NCBI GenBank assembly: GCA_016793305.1
Contig: JAEUHU010000487.1
Coordinates: forward strand, 1-7,164
Origin: Planctomycetota bacterium
GTDB lineage: Bacteria > Planctomycetota > UBA1135 > UBA2386
DNA length: 7,164 nt
Direction of reading: 5' to 3'
In this document: one piece after another, positions 1 through 5,872 of the stretch
Position numbering within the stretch: position 1 is the stretch's first letter
Layout of the letters: each line of letters starts with the position of its first letter
Notes under the pieces: model-generated
Seen by the model: only the letters and a program-made list of their open reading frames with translations
Told to the model about the DNA's origin: nothing
Databases searched by the model: none
Program-made: the position numbers and the translations under genes

Positions 1-174
1 GAAGCAGGCGTCGGGCAGCGGCCGGCGTTGCTTCTCGAGCACGGTCACCTTCGCTTCCGGCAGCTCGCGGCGCAGCTGGCGCGCGAGCGTCAGCCCGGCC
101 AGGCCGCCACCGCAGATGACGACGTCGAACGAAGTGGCGGAAGGAGCGGAGGCGGCGCAGGTCGTGGTCTTCAT
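1..174 (-). CDS. FAD-dependent oxidoreductase, flavin-halogenase-like (N-terminal fragment)
   Basis: The minus strand opens with ATG at 172-174 and reads 58 codons without a stop to the window edge, so only the N-terminus is visible. After about 15 polar residues comes a classic dinucleotide-binding beta-alpha-beta: [15 protein letters not shown] at residues 17-31, fitting GxGxxG with a glycine-rich turn. It is followed by a second strand ending in an acidic residue (VTVLEK, residues 43-48), which normally contacts the FAD ribose. The following run ([10 protein letters not shown]) resembles the stretch ahead of the GES motif in tryptophan-halogenase and geranylgeranyl-reductase-like flavoproteins; the motif itself lies outside the window. 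The FAD-binding fold is secure. Halogenase, epoxidase or desaturase chemistry cannot be decided. The gene is divergent from the acyltransferase starting at 348. No strong Shine-Dalgarno sequence is visible. Confidence 0.85.
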   Translation of the reverse strand, partial: MKTTTCAASAPSATSFDVVICGGGLAGLTLARQLRRELPEAKVTVLEKQRRPLPDACF

Positions 175-347
175 GGCCGTTGCGAGCCCCGGCGGCATGC
201 CGGCGGCGGGCGAGGGCCGAAGTCTCGCCTTGCCCCGGCGGAGAATCCACCGCCCCGGTCGCGGTCGGGTCGATCTGCCGGCGGCGTGCCGGTCGGGCGA
301 ACGGCCTCGCACCGGCCACCCCGGAGTCGCTACAACCTTCGCCCCCG
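175..347. promoter_or_regulatory. Divergent intergenic region between FAD enzyme and acyltransferase
   Basis: These 173 bases separate two start codons facing away from each other, so they should hold promoters for both genes. On the plus strand a weak sigma-70-like pair can be seen: TCGCAC at 307-312 and TACAAC at 331-336, 18 bases apart. The second box lies only about 12 bases before the ATG at 348, which would imply a very short or absent leader. The 11-mer TGCCGGCGGCG occurs at 198-208 and 276-286, but in DNA this GC-rich that may be chance. No clear operator is visible. Confidence 0.3.
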
Positions 348-1244
348 ATGGCCGCCGCACGCTCCCGCCCGCCCCTGCTCGACCCGCTGTGGCGGTTCCT
401 GCGCGCGCTGCGGGCGGCCGTCACCGTGCTGCTCTACCTGGTGATCGCCCCGAGCGGACTGCTGCCGTACGTGCTGTTCCGGCTGTTCTTCCGCGGCACG
501 CCCGAGCAACGCGCACGCATCCTGCAGCGCACCAGCGCCCGTGGCGTGCGGGTCATGCACTGGTGGCTGCGCACGTTCCGCGTGATCCACTTCGACTGGC
601 GCGAGGTGCGGCTCGCCCTGCCCGAAGGCCCGTGCGTGATCGTCGCCAACCACCCGACGCAGCTGGACCCGACGGTGATGATGGCGGTGCTCGGCGAGGC
701 CTGCACGATCGTCAAGCCGTCGGTCTACAACCGCCTGTTCGTGCACCACATCCTGGCGGGTGCCTGGCACTTCGAAGGACCGAGCCTCGACCCGATGTCG
801 GTCGGCCACGTGGTCGAGAACGCGGTGCAGCGGCTGCGCTGCGGCATGCACCTGTTCGTGTTCCCCGAGGCGAAGCGCTCGCCGCAGGGCCGGCTGCGCG
901 AGTTCGGCCGCATCGCCTTCGAGATCGCCTGCCGCGCCAACGTGCCGCTGGTGTCGGTCGCGATCCGCTGCGAGCCGTGCTACCTGTCGCGCGAGACGCC
1001 GATGTTCCTGCCGCCGCCGCGGCTGCCGCGCGTGTTCGTCGAGGTGCTGGCGGTCGATCGGCCGCAGGACGTGGACACCGACAGCCGGGCGCTGAAGCAG
1101 CGCGTCGAAGCGCGCTACGAGCAGTGGGTCGCCGACGGCATGCCGCCGGTCGCCACACCCCCCACCACCGGCCGGCAACCGATCTCGTCCGGCGCCTCGG
1201 GCTTGCCGAGCCGCAGCTCCATGCGTCCACCCTCGGGCACGTAG
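348..1244 (+). CDS. PlsC-type lysophospholipid / 1-acylglycerol-3-phosphate acyltransferase family protein
   Basis: This 298-residue protein should transfer an acyl chain from acyl-CoA or acyl-ACP to a lysolipid or related alcohol at the inner membrane. A hydrophobic N-terminal segment at about residues 22-48 is a likely membrane anchor. The catalytic HX4D motif is at residues 101-107 (NHPTQLD: H102, D107). The second motif, usually FPEGTRS, appears as FPEAKRS at 172-178. A block-4-like NVPLVSVAI is at about 199-207. The ATG at 348 is chosen because the upstream in-frame sequence is arginine/proline-rich and does not resemble the family. No Shine-Dalgarno sequence is visible. The tail after about residue 262 is low-complexity (Pro, Ser, Thr, Arg) and overlaps the opposite gene. 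The FPEA(K)R variant suggests a specialised acyltransferase, perhaps like those of aryl-polyene clusters, rather than housekeeping PlsC; this is inference. Confidence 0.88.
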   Translation: MAAARSRPPLLDPLWRFLRALRAAVTVLLYLVIAPSGLLPYVLFRLFFRGTPEQRARILQRTSARGVRVMHWWLRTFRVIHFDWREVRLALPEGPCVIVANHPTQLDPTVMMAVLGEACTIVKPSVYNRLFVHHILAGAWHFEGPSLDPMSVGHVVENAVQRLRCGMHLFVFPEAKRSPQGRLREFGRIAFEIACRANVPLVSVAIRCEPCYLSRETPMFLPPPRLPRVFVEVLAVDRPQDVDTDSRALKQRVEARYEQWVADGMPPVATPPTTGRQPISSGASGLPSRSSMRPPSGT

Positions 1245-2665
1245 CGCATCCAGCCCTGCGGCACGCCGTGGCAGATGTCGATGGAGCGGTCGTCCATCGC
1301 CTGCAGCAGCGCCTCGAACGGCGCCCGCTTCGGCAGCCACTTCTCGACCATCAGCATGCCGTGGCCCGGCAGCACCGTGAACACGATCGTGCGCGGGTCG
1401 TTCGGGTCGCGCAGGGCGCGCGAGTGGCGGAACGCCTCGGCGATGCCGACCGCCTGCGCCTCGGTCGAACACGACACCAGGTAGTCGTAGTAGGCCGGCG
1501 ACAGCGGCACGAACTCGACCACGCGCGGGTCGTAGCCGCGCACGCCACGGTGGCCGTGCAGCTTGCTGCGCACCACCGGCATCGGCTCGGCGAGGCCGAA
1601 CCAGGCCGGCGGCACGGCGCGCGGCAGCACCGCGTCGATCGCCTCGAACTCGACGGCCTCGCTGGACGGCGGATCGTTGCGCAGGCCTTCGACGGCGCGC
1701 ACGGCGACACCGTGGCCGCCGTCGAGCACTTCGCCGATCACCGCGAGGTCGTCCTCGACGATGCTCATCTTCTGCACCGGCTGGCTGCTGCCGGTGACGG
1801 TGACGATCTGGGCGCGCAGCACCGGATCGAAGGTCGCGAAGCACCCTTCGCTGTACTGCTGCGCCAGTGCGTCGGTGAGCGCCGGCACCTCGACGAGGTC
1901 GGCGACGCGCACCATGCGGGTGAAGAACTCGCGGCGGCCGAGTTCGCGCGAGACCGCGAGCATCGCCTTCGGCCCCTGGGCGCGCTGCCAGTCGGCGCGC
2001 GCGATCGGCGCGCCCTGCACCTGGTGCATCGTCACCTCGCGCGTGCTCAGCTGGGTCGCGATGCGCAGCGCCGCCTCGCCACAGAAGTGCTGGAAGTCGC
2101 CGCCGGCGATCCGCGGGTAGGCGCCGGCGAGGTCGAACAGGAACGCTTCGACCGGCTCGTCGTCGCCGACCACCAGCAACACGCGCAGGCTCTTCGACTG
2201 CGACTGCAGCAGGCGGGCGACGCACATCATCGGGCCGCCGCGCGAACCCTGGTCGCGCAGCACTTCCCACGCCTTCTCGGCGAGGCCGGGCAACGCGAAG
2301 TCCTTCGGCTCGTGGGTCGGCTTCGCCAACGCGGCGACGAAGTGCGCCAGCAGGTCGCGGAACTGCTGCGTGGTCGCGTGCACCATCGCGTAGGTCGCCG
2401 GCTTGTGCTGCAGGTTCCACTGCTTGCGCCCGACGAACAGCGGCGAATGGCGCCACGACACGGGCTCGTGCAGCCGGGCCGTCGTCACGAACGCATCGGT
2501 CTTCGCGTCCGGCGCCGTGGTCCAGCGATGGCCGAGCCGGGTGAAGGCCTGCTGCAGGCCCGCGACCACGCGATCCAGCAACGGCGTCGACGGTCCGAGC
2601 ACGGCCGCCAGATGGACCTGCCGCAGGAAGGCGTGGGGTGCGGGCAGTTCGGTGGCAGGAAGCAC
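1115..2665 (-). CDS. Conserved-looking protein of unknown function (about 516 aa), downstream of SDR
   Basis: I do not recognise this protein. The frame stays open for the whole length with strong GC bias at third positions, and the sequence looks like a globular soluble enzyme: no signal peptide, no membrane helix, mixed hydrophobic strands and charged helices. Notable stretches, counted from the GTG at 2665, are a strand-like SLRVLLVVGDDEP at 159-171, HFCGEAALRIATQL at 193-206, a His/Gly-rich KLHGHRGVRGYDP at 368-380, LSPAYYDYLVSC at 388-399 and a Gly-His turn LPGHGMLMVEKW at 432-443. C195, the HGHRG region and GHG are candidate functional sites, by inference only. The start is uncertain: GTG at 2665 leaves 31 bases after the SDR stop, whereas GTG at 2704 would overlap the SDR by 8 bases. 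Codons between the two use more A/T at third positions, so I prefer the downstream one. Co-transcription with the SDR is very likely. The 3' end overlaps the acyltransferase. Confidence 0.8.
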   Translation of the reverse strand: MLPATELPAPHAFLRQVHLAAVLGPSTPLLDRVVAGLQQAFTRLGHRWTTAPDAKTDAFVTTARLHEPVSWRHSPLFVGRKQWNLQHKPATYAMVHATTQQFRDLLAHFVAALAKPTHEPKDFALPGLAEKAWEVLRDQGSRGGPMMCVARLLQSQSKSLRVLLVVGDDEPVEAFLFDLAGAYPRIAGGDFQHFCGEAALRIATQLSTREVTMHQVQGAPIARADWQRAQGPKAMLAVSRELGRREFFTRMVRVADLVEVPALTDALAQQYSEGCFATFDPVLRAQIVTVTGSSQPVQKMSIVEDDLAVIGEVLDGGHGVAVRAVEGLRNDPPSSEAVEFEAIDAVLPRAVPPAWFGLAEPMPVVRSKLHGHRGVRGYDPRVVEFVPLSPAYYDYLVSCSTEAQAVGIAEAFRHSRALRDPNDPRTIVFTVLPGHGMLMVEKWLPKRAPFEALLQAMDDRSIDICHGVPQGWMRYVPEGGRMELRLGKPEAPDEIGCRPVVGGVATGGMPSATHCS

Positions 2666-2696
2666 CTCCGCAGGATGGCGGTGCCCGCCTGGGGGG

Positions 2697-3503
2697 TCAA
2701 GCACGCGGCCGGCCGTCGAGCCGCAGCACCCGCACCAGCCAGTCACCGAGCCGAGGCGACAGCACGTCCAGCCACCACAGCGGGCGGATGTGCCAGGGCA
2801 CCAGGACCTCGGTGCGCCGGCGCCGGATCGCGCGGCGGACCGCACGAGCGACGCGCTCGGCCGGGATCTTGGCCGAGATCCACGGCACGTCGAGGTCCTG
2901 GACCATCGCCGTGTCGACCCGGCCGGGGAACACCGAACAGACGTGCACACCGTCGGGTCGCAGCGCCTGCCGCAGCGACGCCGAGAAGCTCGCCAGCGCC
3001 GCCTTCGCCGTCGCGTAGGCGGCGTCCTGCGGCATGCCCTTCTTGGCGTCGAAGCTGTTCAGCACCACCACCTGGCCGCGTTGGGCGCGCAGGTGCGGCA
3101 GGGCCGCTTCGATCAGGTGGAACGCGCTCCAGAAGTTGTCGCGCAGCGCCAGCTCGAGGTCTCTGCGCGTGACCGCGACGGCGAGGCCGCGCCGGTAGAC
3201 GCCGGCGTTGGCGACCGCGACGTCGAGCCGACCCCAGGTCGTGTGCACGATCTGCACCGCCGCCGCGACGGCCGCGGCATCGGTCGCATCGGCCACCACC
3301 ACCAGCGCCTCGCCGCCGCCGGCCCGGATCGTGGTGGCGAGCCGTTCGAGGTCGTCGCGGCTGCGCGCCAACAGCGCCACCGCGTAGCCGTCCTCGGCGA
3401 GGCCTCGGGCGACGCAGGCACCGATGCCGCGCGAGGCGCCGGTGACCAACGCGACGGGACGCAGGGACGGGCGAGACGGGGACGAGGGCGGAGCGGCGGA
3501 CAC
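2697..3503 (-). CDS. Short-chain dehydrogenase/reductase (SDR)
   Basis: A classical SDR of 268 residues, close to the usual size, expected to oxidise or reduce an alcohol/ketone with NAD(P)H. The cofactor motif TGASRGIG is at residues 21-28, with arginines at the end of the second strand (LLARSRD, 44-50) that favour NADP(H). NAG is at 99-101, and the tetrad is N123, S150, Y163 and K167 in the YATAK segment. The post-catalytic PGRVDT is at 194-199. The C-terminus (about 238-262, rich in Trp, Leu and Pro) is amphipathic and could touch a membrane, as in some lipid-acting SDRs such as ketosphinganine reductases. GTG at 3501-3503 is the only sensible start near the Rossmann fold; no ATG is in frame there. 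The gene leads an operon with the unknown gene downstream and is divergent from the lipid kinase. Substrate unknown; a lipid intermediate is a guess from context. Confidence 0.9.
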   Translation of the reverse strand: MSAAPPSSPSRPSLRPVALVTGASRGIGACVARGLAEDGYAVALLARSRDDLERLATTIRAGGGEALVVVADATDAAAVAAAVQIVHTTWGRLDVAVANAGVYRRGLAVAVTRRDLELALRDNFWSAFHLIEAALPHLRAQRGQVVVLNSFDAKKGMPQDAAYATAKAALASFSASLRQALRPDGVHVCSVFPGRVDTAMVQDLDVPWISAKIPAERVARAVRRAIRRRRTEVLVPWHIRPLWWLDVLSPRLGDWLVRVLRLDGRPRA

Positions 3504-3515
3504 GGGCGCGATGGC

Positions 3516-3523
3516 GGGGAGGA
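3516..3523 (+). promoter_or_regulatory. Strong ribosome binding site of the lipid kinase
   Basis: GGGGAGGA lies 10 bases before the ATG at 3534 and fixes that start over the in-frame ATG at 3549. It is the clearest Shine-Dalgarno sequence in the window and occupies part of the 30-base gap between the two divergent genes. Confidence 0.75.
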
Positions 3524-3533
3524 AGCGCGCAGT

Positions 3534-4508
3534 ATGCTGCGTGCGCCGATGTCCAGCGACCAGCCCGGAACGAATCGTCCGCCGCTGCTGCTGCTCGTGA
3601 ATCCGATCGCCGGATCGGGCCGCGGTCGGATCGCCGGCGATCGGCTCGCCGCAGCCCTGACGACGCGCAGGCTGCCGTTCGTGCGGCACGACACGACCCG
3701 CCGCGGCCACGCGCAGGCCCTGGCAGCGGCCCAGCCACCGGGCCAGACGGTCGTGCTGGTCGGCGGCGACGGCACGGTGCACGAAGTGCTGAACGGGCTG
3801 CCGGTGCACGACGGCCACCTCGGTCCGCTGGCGGTGCTGCCGTGCGGCAGCGGCGACGACCTCGCCTCGTCGTTGCGGCTGTCGCGGCGCCCCGAGCACC
3901 TGGCCGCGGCGCTGGCGAATGCGACCCCGCGCGCGATCGACGTGGGGCTCGCGCGCTACGACGGGCCCGACGGCGCCGTGTGCGAACGCTTCGCGAACTC
4001 GGCGGCACTCGGCTTCGACGGCGAAGTCGCGGCGGAAGCGCGCAAGCCACACCGGGTGCGCGGCCGCCTGCTCTACGCGCTGGCGACGTTCGCGGTGCTG
4101 CGGCGCAACCCGCGATTCCTCGGCACGATCACGGTCGACGACGGCCCCGGCACGGCCGAGCGCCGCTGGCAGCAGGAGCTGTCGTTCGTCGCCACCGGCA
4201 ACGGCCACTTCATCGGCGGCGGCCTGCACCTGTTCCGTGACGGCCGCATCGACGACGGCCGCCTCGACGCGGTCGCGGTGCCGGCCGTGCCGCGGCGCAC
4301 GATCCTGTGGCTGTTCGGCAAGCTGATCCTCGGCCGCCATCGCGGCGATCCGCGGCTGCGCGTGCACCAGGGCCGCCGCATCCACGTCGCGAGCGATCGG
4401 CCGCTCGAGGGCGCGCTCGACGGCGAAGGCCTGCAGCAGCGGGTGCGCGCGATCACCTACGAGATCGCGGCGGAACGACTGTGGTTCGTCGGCGGGCGGC
4501 TGCCGTGA
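3534..4508 (+). CDS. Diacylglycerol / sphingoid lipid kinase family protein (YegS/DgkB/LCB5-like)
   Basis: A 324-residue protein of the DAGK catalytic fold, which phosphorylates a lipid hydroxyl (diacylglycerol, sphingoid base or similar) with ATP at the cytoplasmic face of the membrane. The family landmarks are all present: N-terminal NPIAG at residues 23-27, nucleotide-binding GGDGT at 77-81 followed by VHEVLNG, a PCGSGDDLA loop at 103-111 equivalent to the usual PxGTxNDFA, GFDGE at 160-164, TGNGHFIGGG at 221-230, IDDG at 239-242 and the late acidic LDGEG at 295-299. Length matches bacterial members. The loop has Ser and Asp where Thr and Asn are usual. The start is set by the ribosome binding site at 3516-3523. 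The next gene downstream is convergent, so this is a single-gene unit. Lipid specificity cannot be told from sequence. Confidence 0.92.
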   Translation: MLRAPMSSDQPGTNRPPLLLLVNPIAGSGRGRIAGDRLAAALTTRRLPFVRHDTTRRGHAQALAAAQPPGQTVVLVGGDGTVHEVLNGLPVHDGHLGPLAVLPCGSGDDLASSLRLSRRPEHLAAALANATPRAIDVGLARYDGPDGAVCERFANSAALGFDGEVAAEARKPHRVRGRLLYALATFAVLRRNPRFLGTITVDDGPGTAERRWQQELSFVATGNGHFIGGGLHLFRDGRIDDGRLDAVAVPAVPRRTILWLFGKLILGRHRGDPRLRVHQGRRIHVASDRPLEGALDGEGLQQRVRAITYEIAAERLWFVGGRLP

Positions 4509-4535
4509 CGGGGCGTCCGGCGTGTTCGGCGCAGA

Positions 4536-5699
4536 TCACTCCCCGCCGAACTCGCCATCCCAGAGCCGCCGCAAGAACGTCGCCAGCGGCACCACCTCGA
4601 TGCCGTCGTCCGTGCGGCGCGCGCGGTTCACGCGGCAGACAAGCAGGCGCTGGCACTTCGGGTGCTCTTCGCCGAAGGCACGCAGGCCGCTCATGTGCTG
4701 GGCCGACGGTGAGTCGGTCGACTTGACCTCGATCGCGAACTCGGCATCGCCGAGCACGAAGTCCACTTCGAAACCGGACGTCGTGCGCCAGTAGCAGATG
4801 GGCCGATCGCCACCTCGATAGCCGGCATGAGCCCGCAGCTCCATGAACACGAAGTGCTCGAACGCCTCGCCGAACGCAGGGCTACCGGCCTGCAGAGGTC
4901 CTCGATGCGTCAGCTCGTTCATCAGACCGACGTCGAAGAACCAGAAGCGTGGCGACTCGACGACGCGGCGCTTGGCGCGCTTCCGCCACGCCGGCACCCA
5001 CTCCCCGATCAACGTGTCCACCAGCAGCTCGAACCAGGCACGCACCGTGTTCGCGGCGATGCCCACCTCGCGCGCGATGTTCGTGAAGTTGACGACCTGA
5101 CCGTTGCTCAGGGCAGCGACTTCGAGGAAGCGTTGGAAGGCCGGAAGGTTGCGCGCCGCCCCCTCGGCCATGACCTCGTCGCGCAGGTAGTTGCCGACGT
5201 AGGCCGTGAGCAGTTCGTCCGGCTCGGCGGCCAGGTAGTGCGGCGGCAGGAGTCCATGGGCGAGCGCGCGCTCCAGGCCGAAGTCGCCGATCTCGGCACT
5301 GACCAGCGGGAACAGCCGGCGCCGCACGGCCCGCCCACCGAGCAGGTTGCCGCCGCCACGCAGGATCTTGCGCGGGCTCGACCCGGTGAGCACGAAGCGC
5401 AGCCCCGACCGGCTGACGATGTCGTGCACCTCGTCGAGCAGCTCCGGCAGCTTCTGGATCTCGTCGACGATGATCGGCTCCGGCTGCGACGACCGCGTCC
5501 AGCCGAGGGCGTCCACCTCCTGGCGCAACAACCCGGGATCGGCGTGCAGTCGACGGAACTCGGCTGCCCGCAGCAGGTCGTAGTACGGCGCCCGGGGGAA
5601 CAGCCTTCGCAACAGCGTGCTCTTTCCGGACTGGCGTGGCCCCCAAAGGAAGCAGGTGTGGGCCCGGAACGAATCCGCAGTGACGATGCGGTTAAACAT
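4536..5699 (-). CDS. AAA_14 / DUF4143 ATPase (stand-alone P-loop ATPase with PD-(D/E)XK-like C-terminus)
   Basis: This 387-residue protein matches the widespread AAA_14-DUF4143 architecture. Its cellular role is unknown for most members; they are scattered, often patchily distributed, genes. Walker A is GPRQSGKST at residues 20-28, Walker B with its acid is IIVDEIQKLP at 76-85, and a sensor-1-like LTGSSPRKI is at 104-112. A helix-turn-helix-like segment lies at about 203-227 (NFTNIAREVGI... NTVRAWFELL). The C-terminal DUF4143 part carries GFEVDFVLGD (309-318) and FAIEVKST (321-328), so D313, E324 and K326 form the D...ExK pattern of PD-(D/E)XK nucleases. The start is ATG 5697-5699 (MFNRIV), typical for the family, and lies within a palindrome. 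There is no Shine-Dalgarno sequence, so a leaderless or very short-leader mRNA is plausible. The stop is 27 bases from that of the convergent lipid kinase. No toxin- or antitoxin-sized partner is adjacent. Confidence 0.9.
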   Translation of the reverse strand: MFNRIVTADSFRAHTCFLWGPRQSGKSTLLRRLFPRAPYYDLLRAAEFRRLHADPGLLRQEVDALGWTRSSQPEPIIVDEIQKLPELLDEVHDIVSRSGLRFVLTGSSPRKILRGGGNLLGGRAVRRRLFPLVSAEIGDFGLERALAHGLLPPHYLAAEPDELLTAYVGNYLRDEVMAEGAARNLPAFQRFLEVAALSNGQVVNFTNIAREVGIAANTVRAWFELLVDTLIGEWVPAWRKRAKRRVVESPRFWFFDVGLMNELTHRGPLQAGSPAFGEAFEHFVFMELRAHAGYRGGDRPICYWRTTSGFEVDFVLGDAEFAIEVKSTDSPSAQHMSGLRAFGEEHPKCQRLLVCRVNRARRTDDGIEVVPLATFLRRLWDGEFGGE

Positions 5700-5704
5700 G
5701 TTTA
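5693..5704. repeat. Perfect 12-base palindrome over the ATPase start codon
   Basis: TAAACATGTTTA reads identically on both strands, and its central CATG contains the start codon of the ATPase gene (5697-5699 on the minus strand). It is AT-rich amid very GC-rich DNA and shares its right half (TGTTTA) with the larger inverted repeat at 5699-5729. Confidence 0.8.
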
Positions 5705-5729
5705 TGTGCAGTAGTGTTGCACATAAACA
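5699..5729. promoter_or_regulatory. Perfect 12-7-12 inverted repeat, probable operator of the ATPase gene
   Basis: TGTTTATGTGCA (5699-5710) and its exact complement TGCACATAAACA (5718-5729) flank a 7-base spacer. The centres of the arms are 19 bases apart, about two helical turns, as expected for a dimeric DNA-binding protein. The left arm begins at the last base of the ATPase start codon, so bound protein would block both initiation and polymerase. A weak minus-strand promoter can be traced as TTGCCC (complement of 5736-5741) and AACACT (complement of 5713-5718), 17 bases apart, which places the -10 box within the spacer and right arm. In RNA the repeat could also form a 12-base-pair stem. 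Autoregulation through the ATPase's own helix-turn-helix-like segment is speculation. Confidence 0.6.
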
Positions 5730-5740
5730 CCGGTCGGGCA

Positions 5741-5779
5741 AGCTCCGAGAGCTCGTGTCACGACGGTCACGTGACGGTC
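5741..5779. repeat. Cluster of short inverted and direct repeats upstream of the hydrolase
   Basis: Three elements sit side by side. AGCTC-CGA-GAGCT at 5741-5753 is a small inverted repeat. GTCACGTGAC at 5766-5775 is a perfect 10-base palindrome, preceded by another GTCAC at 5757-5761. GACGGTC is directly repeated at 5762-5768 and 5773-5779, 11 bases (one helical turn) apart. The cluster lies in the 171-base gap between the divergent ATPase and hydrolase genes, so it could be a regulatory site for the hydrolase. Each element alone is short enough to be chance; the close phasing is what makes it notable. Confidence 0.35.
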
Positions 5780-5872
5780 GGCCTCCTGAACGCCCGGAGC
5801 TCACCAGCGCCGCGCCGGCAGCCTGCGCACATCTCTCGCGAAAGAAGCGTTCCGTTCCTTCGTTGGGCGACC

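Noticed and set aside
198..286. TGCCGGCGGCG direct repeat (198-208 and 276-286) as an operator
   Set aside because: The 11-mer is built from GC-rich words that recur throughout this sequence, so two copies in 90 bases are not persuasive.
330..2456. A minus-strand open frame of about 708 codons
   Set aside because: It is Arg/Ala/Gly-rich shadow sequence in another frame of the unknown gene, antisense to the acyltransferase.
116..3172. A plus-strand open frame of about 1018 codons
   Set aside because: It is Arg/Ala/His-rich with no recognisable motif and runs antisense to the unknown gene and the SDR, both of which have real family features or codon bias. Long shadow frames are expected at this GC content.
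5699..5729. The inverted repeat as a dif/Xer or phage attachment site
   Set aside because: dif-like sites have AT-rich inner halves and a 6-8-base spacer with imperfect arms. Here the arms are perfect with GC-richer inner halves, and no integrase or recombinase is in the window.
4536..5872. A toxin-antitoxin pair involving the ATPase
   Set aside because: No small coding region with a ribosome binding site or typical codon use is adjacent on the same strand; the ATPase stands alone between a convergent and a divergent gene.
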